Assembly: GCA_905221605.1 (NCBI GenBank)
Contig: CAJNDS010002472.1
Span: 309,001 to 373,000 of the forward strand
Origin: Symbiodinium natans
Taxonomy: Eukaryota > Sar > Dinophyceae > Suessiales > Symbiodiniaceae
Direction of reading: 5' to 3'
DNA length: 64,000 nucleotides
Each line of letters begins with the position of its first letter. Positions within the stretch are counted from its first letter, which is position 1. Below, piece after piece: positions 1 to 11,000 of the stretch. Below the pieces are notes generated by a model. The model had not been told where the DNA came from. It worked only from the letters and a program-made list of their open reading frames with translations, and made no database searches. Position numbers and translations under genes: made by a program.

Positions 1-1
1 G

Positions 2-2080
2 ACTACAAAGAATGTGGAGGTGACCTTGGCTGGAGAAGGCAAGGCAACGATGCAGCAATCTGATGCGGGCACCTTGTTGGTTGACTCGAAAACCCCAGGG
101 TTGCAGACGATCGTCCCCTTGGGCAAGGTCATCAGCTCGTTGGGATATGCGCTTTCGTGGACCCAAGAAGGTTGCTGGTTGGTTTGTCCTGATGGAAGAA
201 AAGAGAAGCTGCATTTGAAAAATGGTTGTCCCGAGATTGAGGAGGAGAAGGGCCTCAAGCTGATCGAGGAGCTGGAAAACCAGTTGAGGGACACCGCTGC
301 CGCGTCGGCCCGCCATTTGCATGAAGTCACTGTGAGTTGGTGGACGGCGTTGCAGCGTTATGTAGAAACCAAGGAGGCCAAGTACGTGAAGGAGGCGGTC
401 AACAAAGCGGCGTTTCTGAAGTCCTTGGGAGAGGAGGAGATGGTCCGGCTCCACGACTTCGGCAGTATGGACCCGTGGGAACGTCTCAAGGCCTTGCCGG
501 TTAACCGCAGACGTCGAAAGCGTCTTTGCCGGTCGACAACTTGGGTGGTCCGTTGGAATCGACTAGAGCGTGGACGAGATCCAATTTGGGCCTTGGATGG
601 TATGCATGATGCTGTTGTGTTGGACTTGGACAGCTTAAAGGGGCGACTTCCAGAGGAGGAGCTTTGGAGGGTGCTACTATGGGCTGCGTTGGAGGGTAAG
701 ATCTCGGCTATGGTGCTGCAGGATGTGGCCCTCAATGAAGACCAACATCGAGATGAGGAGCAGTTTAGGGCGAAGGTGCACTACTTGAACTTGTTGGCAA
801 CATTGGCAAGGTTCCGCCGAAAGATCAGTGGAGGTCGAATTGAGACAGCGTTGGTCTTGGAAAAACCGGCATCGATGAAGATTGGTGCCACTTGGGCGGC
901 AGATGGAGCCTACAGGAAGTTTGCCGAGGAGGTAGGCATTGAGGGAGGCGCTATGGCTGCGATGGACATTGCCAACTACGTGATTCAGTGGTGTGGTCTT
1001 CAAGGTCCTACAAGGGCAAAGATGGCGAAATTGGCCAGTGAAGCGGCTTGGAGAACTCACGTTCTCAACAACCACCAGCCGTTTGAGCGTAACTGTGCTG
1101 TTTGCGTGAGGAACGCAGCGACGGGACGGCAGCATCGGTCAACACTTCACCCAATGGCCTATACCCTAAGCATCGACGTCGCTGGGCCGCTGAAGCACCA
1201 GGGAGTCACTCCGGACTCGAAAGGACTGAGGTATTTCCTCATAGGGGCATATCGCTTTCCACGTCTGGAAGGGGTAAGTCCTGAAGCTGGTTTTCCGTTG
1301 CCTGGGGCTGAGGATGAGGAGTTCTCAGAAGGAGAGGAGCAGCCTGGGGATGCAGATCCATTTGGTGCTGGTGTGGAGCCTGGACGGGATGAGATGCCAG
1401 AAGAGGGTAGGCCTTCAGAGGAGGAAGAGAAGAAGGCATGGAAGAAGATGATGGAAGGCTTTACGACACCTATCGCATTGGAGACCGCGTACTTCGCAGT
1501 ACCGATGAGGAACAAGAAAGCCGCCAGCGTCTTGCCAGCCTTGCAGAGGATCTATGTGGATGTGAAGGCTCTTGGATTCCCTATGCATAGAGTTCATGGA
1601 GATAGAGCCGGTGAACTACGAAGCAAGATGGTTCGGAACTGGATCTTGAAAAAGGGAATGTTGCCTACGACAACGGAGGGCGACAATCCAGCCTCCAATG
1701 GCGTGGCCGAAGCGGGAGTGAAGTACCTCAAGAAGCGTATCCGGGTGATGCTGGATTCTGGGGCGGTGCACAAGGCTGCATGGCCCTTAGCACTACATGC
1801 TGCTGCTTCTACGCAGAGATGCGACAGGATGGGTTTGCCGAGTCCAATGTTGGCACCTTTTGGGTCTCCCTGCTACATCAAGACCAAGCGCTACAAGACT
1901 GGAGCAGTCGAGGACTTGGGGCCTAAATGGACAAAGGGGGAAGTACCTTGGACCCTCAACGGACGTTCGTGGAGGTCACTGCATCTTGAAGGATGGTGGG
2001 GGGTATGTTCAAACCACTCATGTGAGAACGCCTGTGGAGCCGCCGCTGTTGAAGGATGTAGCGCCCCCGTTGATTGTTGA
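2..2080 (+). CDS. copia polyprotein, integrase-containing part (5' partial)
   Basis: The frame is open from the window edge, so no start codon should be assigned. The integrase zinc finger is at about 1058-1112 (H-x4-H then C-x2-C, around HVLNNHQPFERNCAVC). The catalytic triad is Asp in SIDVAGP (about 1171), Asp in HGDRAGEL (about 1597) and Glu in GVAEAG (about 1707); the last two are separated by exactly 35 residues. The first and second Asp are about 140 residues apart because a strongly acidic stretch (about 1290-1440) is inserted, longer than usual for copia. Homology in this frame stops at the G-run 1936-1940. The remaining codons to the stop at 2080 look out of frame, and the continuation is in the next frame. 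Confidence 0.88.
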   Translation, partial: TTKNVEVTLAGEGKATMQQSDAGTLLVDSKTPGLQTIVPLGKVISSLGYALSWTQEGCWLVCPDGRKEKLHLKNGCPEIEEEKGLKLIEELENQLRDTAAASARHLHEVTVSWWTALQRYVETKEAKYVKEAVNKAAFLKSLGEEEMVRLHDFGSMDPWERLKALPVNRRRRKRLCRSTTWVVRWNRLERGRDPIWALDGMHDAVVLDLDSLKGRLPEEELWRVLLWAALEGKISAMVLQDVALNEDQHRDEEQFRAKVHYLNLLATLARFRRKISGGRIETALVLEKPASMKIGATWAADGAYRKFAEEVGIEGGAMAAMDIANYVIQWCGLQGPTRAKMAKLASEAAWRTHVLNNHQPFERNCAVCVRNAATGRQHRSTLHPMAYTLSIDVAGPLKHQGVTPDSKGLRYFLIGAYRFPRLEGVSPEAGFPLPGAEDEEFSEGEEQPGDADPFGAGVEPGRDEMPEEGRPSEEEEKKAWKKMMEGFTTPIALETAYFAVPMRNKKAASVLPALQRIYVDVKALGFPMHRVHGDRAGELRSKMVRNWILKKGMLPTTTEGDNPASNGVAEAGVKYLKKRIRVMLDSGAVHKAAWPLALHAAASTQRCDRMGLPSPMLAPFGSPCYIKTKRYKTGAVEDLGPKWTKGEVPWTLNGRSWRSLHLEGWWGVCSNHSCENACGAAAVEGCSAPVDC

Positions 2081-5000
2081 GCCGACATGGAGATTGCGGG
2101 CAAAGACAAAGCCAGAGAATGCCGGGGAACCACCAAAACCTTCGGCAAGGGGTGCAGCTAAGGACGCTCCAGCTCCTGATGGTCGTCGGCGGCGATTCAA
2201 GACAAAATCCCCGCCCTCCTCACCATTGGAGTCGTCGGCACCAATCATCCGGGCTGTGCGAGCTCGGACGGGAGGCCAAGGGACTCTTGCAGAGGTTAAC
2301 GCCTTTGCACAACATCTGCTGAACATGGAGGACTTCTCGAAGGAAGGTTGCTTGGAGATGTTGGAGAAGTTGGTGGTGGCCGCAAGGGTGAGGACTCGAA
2401 GAGGAGCGGGATGTTTCCAGGCCTTTGGAGCTTACTGTCAGGGAGGCAACAGGGGTATTACGGTCCAGACCAGAAACAAGGAGGCCGTTGTGAAGTACCT
2501 GAATGAATACCTCAAAAGGGCCACCAATCATCTTCAGGACGGCTCTGTCACGTGGGCAACTGTGGGAGTGTTCACAGGCAATGCTATACCTCCCCACACC
2601 GACGTCCACAACAAGCGAGGATCTTGGAACTATGTGGTGGAGATCTCCGATAGATCAAGGCGTGGGCTCTGGGTGTCCGGCGATGACCAGTCCAATCCTG
2701 CAAGAGGTGAAGCTGTGAGGGGCGAGGTGCTACAAGTGCTACCAGATGGAAGCCAGAGTGTTGGGCGCTTCTACGACATCACGAATAGGGCCACTGGTTT
2801 CAACCCGAAGAAGTTTCATGGTTTCCTCCCCAGCTCGGCGAATGATTGGTTGCTTGTCGGGTACACACCATCGGGGTTCGAGAAGTTGAAGACAGATGAG
2901 CTAGAACGATTGGTGGAGTTAGGGTTTCCCCTTGAAGCAGAAGATCCACTCGAGGAGGAGGATGATGATGATCTCGAAGAAGAGGACGACGACGATGAGG
3001 AGGAGAGAATCCCGGATGATCCTGACCCAGATCAGTACAATGAGGTCTCCGAGGAGGAGTACACGGATCGGGATGATGAGGAACCGGAGGACAATACCGA
3101 GCCGATGGACGCTGAGTTTGTTGGCGAGTGGGAGATCCATGTGAATGAGCCAACGGGGGTTCGCAAGGTTCAACTGATGGAAGGGCCTAACGTGGAGGAT
3201 TTGTCGACCGCTGAGCGAAAGTGTCGGAACTTGTCGCTGGAGGCAGTTGATGAGAAGTTGGCCATGGAAGATTTGGAGAAGCTTCAGGGCTACCTGCACG
3301 AAAAAGGCTTGGAAAATCCCCGCATCATGAAGGCAGAGCCGGAGTACACCAAGGGGATGGAGGAGTTGTTGGACTCAATGCAAGCTCCAGTGGATGTCGT
3401 CTACAATGTGGATCCTACCGAAGCGAAGATGCATCTTGGCCTGTGGAAAGACCCGATCCTTGAGGAGTTTGGAGTCGTCAAGAAGGGGTTTGATCGAACA
3501 ACAATGGGGGAGTTGTTGAAGAAATTCAAGGCAGACGACATGCTGGTGGTCCCGGCCAAAATCGTCTACACGATCAAGCCACCGAAGAAAGGCTCGGAGG
3601 CCCTCTTCCGACGCAAAGCCAGGATCGTGGCCTGCGGCAACATGATAGATGAGCAGTTGTTGGACTGTTTTGCTTCGGGCGCTGCTGGTGAGACATTGAG
3701 GTGTGTCTTGGTCGAATCCGGGAGGCGCAAGTGGTACATCGGCGCCATTGACGTTACCGGTGCGTTCTTGCTTACGCCAATGCCTACAGAGGAGGGAGAA
3801 AAGGTTGTGGTGGTAACGCCGCCCCATGTGCTTGTGTTGCTGGGGGTGGTTAGCAAGCAGGAGCGATGGAAATTGACAAGAGCCCTGTATGGGTTGAGGC
3901 AAAGTCCAAGGCTGTGGGCACAGTACCGAGATTCGGTATTGAAGGACTTCACGATTGATCTTGGCGGTCGAAAGGTGATCCTCAAACAGGGCGACATCGA
4001 GCCGAATTTGTGGTCAGTGCACTACGTGGACGAGAGCCAGGTGATTGGTGCCATCCTCATTTATGTGGATGACATTTTGATCTGCGGAGAACGCCAATTG
4101 GTGGAAGCACTGGGAGAAAGATTCCGGGCGGAATGGGAAGTCTCGGAGTTGGAATTATGTGATGAAGGACGTGTGGTGAGGTTCTTGGGCTGCGAAATCC
4201 AGAGAACAGAGACTGGGTGCTACTTCCTCAACCAGGAGGCATACATCGCGGAGTTGCTGAGGGCCTATGACGTGCCGAAGAGCCAATTGGGGTTGGTGCC
4301 ATGTCCACGAGAATGGATGACGATGGATGAGGAGGAGGAGGGCCCGGAAAGATCTCCGAAAGATCCTGGCGCCATCCGTGAAGCACAGAAAATAACTGGA
4401 GAGTTGCTTTGGTTAACCCAACGCTCGAGGCCGGACCTGGCATTTCACCTGTCGATCATGGCAAGCCATGTGTTGAAGAACCCGGAGAAGGTGGTCAAGG
4501 TGGGATCCCGAATATTGGGATTTTTGCAAAGAACAAAGGCCCGAGGGTTGCTGTTGGTGCCCGGTGGTGTCACGCTACAAGCCTTCAGCGACTCGTCGTT
4601 CGCCCCGACCGGGCGGCGGTCGCACACCGGAACCCTGGTTTGCCTCTACAACTGCCCGGTGGCCTGGCGAAGCGGCCGGCAGAGTTTCGTAACTCTGTCG
4701 ACCGCAGAGTGCGAACTCGTAGCATCCATAGACAGCATCGTGCTCGCTCGGGCGGTGATGGCCGTGGTTCGCCAACTCAACATCCAGGTCAATGTGCTGG
4801 AGCTACAGATTGACAATATGGCGGCGGTGGGGCTCAGCTCGGATGGGGCGGGTTCCTGGAGAACCCGCCACCTGAAGGTTCGCGCGTCGTACCTGAGGGA
4901 GCAGGCGAAATCCGGTTTCCTGAGGGTCCTTCATTGCAGAGGTCAAGTGCAGAAGGCTGACCTTTTAACCAAACCACTGCCCAAAGATCGCCATGAGGAG

Positions 5001-5612
5001 TTATGCCGACTCTGGGGATTGCAAGTTCCTTTGGCGACGGAGCTGAAGGCGAAGATCTTGAGGATACTCCTGATGTGTGGATGGGTGTGTGGGACCAAAG
5101 CTGAGAACCCTCAGGCCCCGCTGCAACTGGATGGATCGGTCGAGTTCTACGTCCTCGTGGTCTTAGTGGGCATTGTTATGGTGGTTCTCTGGGAGTTCCT
5201 GAGATGGGCCTATGACAAGACTGTCAGATGGTTTGGACGCCGCTTGGACCCAAAGAGAAACAAGCGCCTGGAGAGACTCCGAAACATGGTGGAAGATGAG
5301 TTGGCGGAGCAGCTGAATGATCGATTGCGAATGCCAAGTACCAGGCCGATGATGATGGATGCCCAGATCCAATGCAACATGGGCATGACAAGGTTGATGT
5401 CCGCTGAACCTGCGAGGATTGAAATTCGAGAAGTGGAGCGGGAGGTTCCAACATGGCATCCAGGACCGTTCTATGTGACAAATGGGGGTGACCATGTGCA
5501 CGTATCAAGAGATTGCTGGGGCCTTCGAAACGCCTCGCAGATCCAAATTCGCACATTTTGTGCTTGCTGTCGCAATGGAGGCCGACAGCTTTATCCGACG
5601 AGAACGTTTTGA
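1797..5612 (+). CDS. copia polyprotein, RT/RNase H part
   Basis: Real coding in this frame probably begins at about 1940 with the integrase C-terminal motif YLGPSTDV, not at the ATG at 1797. About 2380-2890 encodes a dioxygenase-like domain (PPHTDVHN, then KFHGFLPS). About 2920-3110 is an acidic Asp/Glu linker. Copia reverse transcriptase follows from about 3400, with IGAIDVTGAFL near 3738 and the catalytic YVDD at about 4062-4073. RNase H has FSDSSF (about 4587), the TAECE motif (about 4704) and DLLTKPLP (about 4960). After RNase H come a hydrophobic helix (about 5143-5205) and a terminal HVSRDCWGL...CACC motif. The frame is otherwise uninterrupted, so the element is young or still constrained. 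Confidence 0.9.
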   Translation: MLLLLRRDATGWVCRVQCWHLLGLPATSRPSATRLEQSRTWGLNGQRGKYLGPSTDVRGGHCILKDGGGYVQTTHVRTPVEPPLLKDVAPPLIVEPTWRLRAKTKPENAGEPPKPSARGAAKDAPAPDGRRRRFKTKSPPSSPLESSAPIIRAVRARTGGQGTLAEVNAFAQHLLNMEDFSKEGCLEMLEKLVVAARVRTRRGAGCFQAFGAYCQGGNRGITVQTRNKEAVVKYLNEYLKRATNHLQDGSVTWATVGVFTGNAIPPHTDVHNKRGSWNYVVEISDRSRRGLWVSGDDQSNPARGEAVRGEVLQVLPDGSQSVGRFYDITNRATGFNPKKFHGFLPSSANDWLLVGYTPSGFEKLKTDELERLVELGFPLEAEDPLEEEDDDDLEEEDDDDEEERIPDDPDPDQYNEVSEEEYTDRDDEEPEDNTEPMDAEFVGEWEIHVNEPTGVRKVQLMEGPNVEDLSTAERKCRNLSLEAVDEKLAMEDLEKLQGYLHEKGLENPRIMKAEPEYTKGMEELLDSMQAPVDVVYNVDPTEAKMHLGLWKDPILEEFGVVKKGFDRTTMGELLKKFKADDMLVVPAKIVYTIKPPKKGSEALFRRKARIVACGNMIDEQLLDCFASGAAGETLRCVLVESGRRKWYIGAIDVTGAFLLTPMPTEEGEKVVVVTPPHVLVLLGVVSKQERWKLTRALYGLRQSPRLWAQYRDSVLKDFTIDLGGRKVILKQGDIEPNLWSVHYVDESQVIGAILIYVDDILICGERQLVEALGERFRAEWEVSELELCDEGRVVRFLGCEIQRTETGCYFLNQEAYIAELLRAYDVPKSQLGLVPCPREWMTMDEEEEGPERSPKDPGAIREAQKITGELLWLTQRSRPDLAFHLSIMASHVLKNPEKVVKVGSRILGFLQRTKARGLLLVPGGVTLQAFSDSSFAPTGRRSHTGTLVCLYNCPVAWRSGRQSFVTLSTAECELVASIDSIVLARAVMAVVRQLNIQVNVLELQIDNMAAVGLSSDGAGSWRTRHLKVRASYLREQAKSGFLRVLHCRGQVQKADLLTKPLPKDRHEELCRLWGLQVPLATELKAKILRILLMCGWVCGTKAENPQAPLQLDGSVEFYVLVVLVGIVMVVLWEFLRWAYDKTVRWFGRRLDPKRNKRLERLRNMVEDELAEQLNDRLRMPSTRPMMMDAQIQCNMGMTRLMSAEPARIEIREVEREVPTWHPGPFYVTNGGDHVHVSRDCWGLRNASQIQIRTFCACCRNGGRQLYPTRTF
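1936..1940 (+). other. frameshift point in the copia polyprotein (run of five G)
   Basis: Integrase homology leaves frame 2 at LGPKWTKG and resumes in frame 3 at YLGPSTDV, exactly at a GGGGG run. The shift equals one surplus base. It may be a sequencing or assembly indel, an inactivating mutation, or a +1 frameshift site. The overlapping open frames alone do not distinguish these. Confidence 0.75.
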
Positions 5613-5650
5613 GTTCTTTTGTGAGTGAAGAGACCTAGCGGTCACTTCAA

Positions 5651-5990
5651 GGAGGAGTGCTGAATGTGTAAAGATAAAGCGACCTCCGGATCCTCTGAAG
5701 CCTCGAAGGGCTCATCAGGGCCATGAAGGCACAACACGTGGGGTAGCTTTAAGCTCTCTTTGCTGTATGCACAGAAGCCAGCAAGGACTCACGTCACATT
5801 GTTTTGTCGAGTTGCGAGAAGCAAAAGACTCCATCCATCCCATGCCGACCGATCGTCCTGTCCCAACTGCCTCTGATGATGACACCGACATGATGTTTCG
5901 ACACCTAAACCCCGAACCGCATCTCTTGGAAGCCCTTTGAGGGTGAATAGAGGGCTGCAGAGCCTTTAGCGGCCGAGGGCCTGCCAGCGC
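5651..5990 (+). repeat. polypurine tract and candidate 3' LTR
   Basis: The purine run GGAGGAG (5651-5657) sits 39 bp after the polyprotein stop and is followed by TGCTGAATG, the expected PPT then 5'-TG of an LTR. The LTR end (CA) and target-site duplication cannot be fixed without the 5' LTR, which is off the window. The end given is a guess placed before the C/A-rich tract. Confidence 0.45.
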
Positions 5991-5999
5991 ACAAAGAAG

Positions 6000-6085
6000 A
6001 GAACAGGGAGAACAAGGAACCTGCCCCCAACAACCCCCCCCCCACGTCCACGTGCCCCCCCAAAAAAAAGAGAGAGAGAGAGAAC
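6000..6085. repeat. low-complexity C-rich, poly-A and GA tract
   Basis: Runs of C, then A, then (GA)n separate the retrotransposon from the first telomere-like tract. No gene is seen. Confidence 0.7.
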
Positions 6086-6600
6086 CCCGCTCTTCGACCT
6101 GGGTTCAGGGTTCAGGGTTTAGGGTTTAGGGTTGAGGGTTCAGGGTTCAGGGTTTAGGGTTTAGGGTTTAGGGTTTAGGTTTAGTGTTTAGGGTTTAGGG
6201 TTGATGGGTTGATGGGTTTACGGGAACCCCGCCACCCCGTCCCTTCCCGCCAAAACCCCCCGTCGAAGGGGTGGCCTGCGCAGGCATTCCTGCAACGACA
6301 CAAGGGCACGTCTTCAGTGACTTCAGTGTCTAACCCTAAACTATTCAGGGTTTAGGGCTTAGGGCTTAGGGTTTAGGGTTTAGGGTTTAGGGTTTAGGGT
6401 TTAGGGTTTAGGGTTTAGGGTTTAGGGTTTAGGGTGTAGGGTGTAGGGTTTAGGGTTTAGGGTTTAGGGTTTAGGGTTTAGGGTTTAGGGTTTAGGGTTT
6501 AGGGTTTAGGGTTTCGGGTTTAGGGTTTAGGGTTTAGGGTTTGGGGTTTAGGGTTTAGGGTTTAGGGTTTGGGGTGTTCTTGCAGAGATCAAGGAACAAA

Positions 6601-6712
6601 TGGAGGGACCGACAGAGGGGGTACTTAGGTATATAGGGAGTATATAAGGTATATGTAGGGGTTCTATAGGGGAATAACATTAAGGGTTTCTTCTAGGGGT
6701 CCCTCCTTATAT
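6601..6712. repeat. possible short TIR element
   Basis: GGAGGGACC near 6602 is matched in inverted orientation by GGTCCCTCC near 6699, enclosing about 90 bp of TA-rich sequence. It resembles the other MITE-like units in size, but I see only this copy. Confidence 0.3.
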
Positions 6713-7975
6713 CCCTTAACATACAGCTTAGAAGCCCTGACAAATGAAAAAACATATTCTGCCTTATAAGGGTAGCATAGGGACTTTTATCCTTTGTTTT
6801 CGGGGTTCTTAAGCAAGTAGAAAGTCTTGCAGAACTTTTCATAACTCCATGTGGGCACTTCGGTTCCACCGACTCTGTGAGAGCACAGAAAGAAGGATGA
6901 GAACGAGAATTCAAGCTCAACTGCAACCCGAACCTCGTGCATTTTTTGCTGGGATCAAGCACACTACAAGGCCCAGAAGCATTCTGCTTCAGAGCCACGG
7001 GTGCTTCTAAACCCTAACCCTAAACCCTAAACCCTAACCCTAAACCCTAAACCCCAAACCCCAAACCCCAAACCCCAACAGCATTCTTTCAGGGACCGCG
7101 TTGCGCCATGGGATTCAAAGCCGCGGCCTCCGAGTCCTCCGAGCCCCGGCCGCGGCCGCTTGCAGCCCATCGGGCCAGTGCCTACGGAAACTTTAGGGTT
7201 TAGGGTTTAGGGTTTAGGGTTTGGGGTTTAGGGTTTAGGGCTTAGGGTTTAGGGGGCTTATAGGGTTTAGGGTTTAGGGTTTCTAGGGTTTATAGGATTT
7301 ATAGGGCTTATAGGGCTTGTAGGTTTATAGGGTTTGTAGGGAGTAGGGTTTAGGGTTTACAGGGTCTAGGGTTTAGGGTTTATAGGGTTTATAGGATTTA
7401 TAGGGCTTATAGGGTTTATAGGGTTTAGGGTTTAGGGTGTAGGGTTTAGGGTTTAGGGCTTCGGGCTTAGGTTTAGGTAAACGCTTGGAGAGCTTCAAAG
7501 CGCCAGCGAGGGGCATTCTGCAAAACACCGTAAAGATTTTGTGGGGAATACGGACCCCCCATATCGGGTGACCTACAGGAGAAATCGATGAGGCGCCCCG
7601 AAGAACAAAGTGGAGCCCCCCCCACAGATGGGAAGCACAGCACAAAGAAGTGTCCATAGGTTCCATGTAACCCTAAACCCTAAACCCTAAACCCTAAACC
7701 CTAAACCCTAAACCCCCAAAGCTTAGGCCCAGAGCCCCCGAGCCAAGCCTCCGCACTTCTGGTTCATGCCCTTGTTGCCTTGGCATCCCAGGCACGTTGG
7801 GGTTTAGGGTTTAGGGTTTAGGGTTTAGGGTTTAGGGTTTAGGGTTTAGGGTTTAGGGTTTAGGGTTTAGGGTTTAGGGTTTAGGGTTTAGGGTTTAGGG
7901 TTTAGGGTTTAGGGTTTAGGGTCTAGGATTTGGGGGGAAGCCTCAACCCGAAGATTGGCTAGGGCTGAAGGCGTG

Positions 7976-8084
7976 CTTGGAGGTTCATGGGATAGTTAGA
8001 AGCAGGGTGAAAGCAGGGTAACTAGGTCCAACCCTATCTCGGGTACTGATCACCCTGCTTTTTGCCTAGCCAATGAACCTTGAA
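7976..8084. repeat. MITE-like family A, copy 1
   Basis: The left end CTTGGAGGTTCATGGG is matched inverted at the right end (CCAATGAACCTTGAAG). The interior is diverged, and the copy lies between telomere-like tracts. Confidence 0.55.
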
Positions 8085-11000
8085 GCCGGGTTGAGGGCTT
8101 AGGGCGTAGGGTGTAGAAGGTTCAACCCTAAACCCTGAACCCTGAACCCGAAACCCTAAACCCTAAACCCTAAACCCTAAACCCTAAACCCTAAACCCTA
8201 AACCCTGTTTGGGGTGTGGAGGCTCGCTGCGCCCTGCTGCAGGCCCCAAGGTGTGGAGGTTCAAAGCCTTGCTGCCTTATGCGAAGTCGGGGAACTCGAT
8301 CCCCGATGCGGGCCCCTCTTGAGACTCCCCTGGCGAAGCCCTAAACCCTAGCCCTAAACCCTAAACCCTAGCCCTAAACCCTAAACTCCAATTCCGAAAC
8401 CCTAAACCCCCTAAATTGGGCTTTTGCGCGCCCACCAGACATGCGCTGAGCCCAAAGGCAGCGCTTGGCGAACGACGAGCTGAGGATCAGGGTGTGGGGG
8501 CGGTTTGGGAGTTTTTGGGTGGGTTTAGGGTTTAGGGTTTTGGTTTCGGGTTTTTCGGGTTTCGGGTTTAGGGTTTAGGGCTTGAGGGACCCCTCGTGCC
8601 CTGCACCCTGACAAAATGCTAGACATGCTTTCGCCACGGCGCGGAACCCGCAACTGCAACTCCACTCCTGTGCACGGCTGGGAGGATGACTCTGGTTTGG
8701 GGTTTAGGGTTTTGGGTTCAGTGGTTCAGGGTTTAGGGTTTAGGGTTCAGGGTTCAGGGTTTAGGGTTTTGGGCCAGTCCTAAAACGGGCTTCCAAAGGT
8801 GTAGGGATCTGGAGAAATGGGGGCCACTAGAGACCTTTTGCCAAATCCCGCACAGGCCATAGATCCCAGAAAATCTGCACCTTCCCTCATGTCTTGGCGC
8901 CGTGGTTCTAGCACAAATTCACAGCTTGAACACCGAAGCTCAAGAAAGCACCTCAGCTCCTGCCATAACTCCCGCCTACAAGCCACATGGCGAGGTACAT
9001 TGCGAAACGGGTCCCAGTTGTCTAGCGACCTGCCCATCCAACGCCCTTGTACCCCAAAGACCTCAACCCTGCAGCGAACCCTAAATCCCTGAACCCTTAA
9101 CCCTGACACCCCCAAACCCTAAACCCCAAACCCTACATCCCCAACCACTAAACCCCTAAACCCCTAAACCCCTCAACCCCTAAACTTCTAAACCCCTAAA
9201 CTTCTAAACCCCTAAACCCCTAAACCCCCAAACCCCTAGACCCCTAAACCCCTAAACCCCTAAACCCCTAAACCCCCAAACCCCTAGACCCCTACCCCTC
9301 AACCCCTCAACCCCTAAACTTCTAAACCCCCAAACCCCTAAACCCCCAAACCCCTAGACCCCTAAACCCCTAAAGCCCTAAACCCTACACCCTACACCCT
9401 AAACCCCGAAACCCTAGACTGGCCCTCCCTCAACCTGCCTGGCTCGCAGAAGTGAGGCCTGGGGCCTGGGCTTTGTCTTTGGAGGTTTAGGGTTTAGGGA
9501 TTAGGGCTTAGGGTTTAGGGGTAAGGGGTTTCGGGGTTTTCGGTTTAGGGTTTAGGGTTTAGGGTTTAGGGTTTAGGGTTTAGGGTCTAGGGTCTAGGGT
9601 TTAGGGTTTGGGGTTTGGGGTTTAGGGTTTAGGGTGCGCAGTTTCACCATCTGAGGCCTTTCTGGTACACCAGTCCCTGAGGAATCTACCACCCTTATTC
9701 CTCCATCCCAAAGACCAAGCCCTAAACCCTAAACTCAACCCTAAACCCTAAACCCTAAACCCTAAACCCTAACCCCTAAACCCTAAACCCTAAACCGAAA
9801 ACCCGAAACCCGAGACCCCCTTGGGCTTCCAGACCAAGATCTTGAGGCTTTTCGACCCCAAACCCCACTTCAGCGGGGCTCAGCTTTCCACCTACGCAGC
9901 TGAGGGTTTTCTACGGGGGCTCACCCTAAACCCTAAACCCTAAACCCTAAACCCGAAACCCTAAACCCTAAACCCTAAACCCTTCAGCCTTCTCTAGGGT
10001 TCAGGGATCGTTCCATCGGGCGGTTCTCCCAGACGAGGGCGTGGGCAGCTCTCTAGATTGCGGCCACGTATGCTAGAACTGCGAGGGCCCATACTGTGGG
10101 CATGGTAAGGTGGTAGGACTCTGGAACACAGCTCTTTGTGAGGAATATCAGAATAGGTTGGAGGCAGGTTTGGGGGGCGTCAAGAGCTGGAAGTAGAACA
10201 TTGCCAATCACACTCATCATCATGACCATAATTGCTGGTACAGCAACAAGAATAGAAATAGTAACCCTAAACCCGAAACCCTAATCCCTAAACCCTAAAC
10301 CGTAAACCCTAAACCCTAAACCCTAAGCCCTGAACCCTGAACCCTGAACCCTGCACCCTCAACCCTCAACAACCATATTTGCCGGTCGACTTTCTGAACC
10401 CCGCCCACTGCCCCACCCCCGCGGGATTTGCCAAGGAAGCCCAAGGGGCCATGCCGAGGAATGCCATCTGATTCGCACCTGTCCAAGGGTTTATGGGGGT
10501 TAGGGGTTTAGGGGTTTAGGGGTTTAGGGGTTTAGGGTTTAGGGTTTAGGGTTTAGGGGTTTAGGGGTTTAGGGTTTAGGGTTTAGGGTTTAGGGTTTAG
10601 GGTTTAGGGTTTAGGGTTTAGGGTTTAGGGTTTAGGGTGTAGGGGTCCCAGACGGACTCTGAAGGCATTTCTGGAGGGTTCGGGGGCGTAGGGCTGCGTA
10701 GGTTTGGGGGTTTAGGGTTTTGGGTTTTGGGTTCTGGGTTTTGGGTTTTGGGTAGTTTAAGGTGAGGGTCTAGGGTTTTGCGTTTGGGCCTGCCTCGTGA
10801 GACCCCCAAAGAAACGGGAGCTTGAGGAAGACGGCTGCCCAATCCCCTGGGGGTGGCCTTTTGGGGAATATACGGGCGCACTCCCTTGACAATCCCCTAA
10901 AGAACCCAAAGCCCAAAGCTGTCTTTTTGGGGCAACCTCGAACTGCAGAAGGGGTCTTGCAGGCAGATGCCTAGAAACGAGGCTTGGTTCTTAAGGCACT

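Larger units (their letters stand above)
1..5990 (+). mobile_element. Ty1/copia-type LTR retrotransposon, 5' end outside the window
   Basis: The reading frame is already open at base 1, so gag, the protease and the 5' LTR lie off the left edge. Domains in order are integrase (HHCC and DD35E), a dioxygenase-like insert, copia reverse transcriptase with YVDD, RNase H ending in a DLLTKPLP motif, a hydrophobic segment, and a Cys/His motif near the end. Integrase before RT is the copia (Pseudoviridae-type) order, as opposed to gypsy. A purine-rich tract at 5651-5657 precedes a TG dinucleotide at 5658, a plausible start of the 3' LTR. The right end is not resolved; the sequence becomes C/A-rich near 6030 and telomere-like by 6105. 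Confidence 0.9.

Noticed and set aside
1239-1597. Minus-strand ORFs inside the copia element
   Set aside because: They lie opposite well-supported integrase coding and have no motif of their own.
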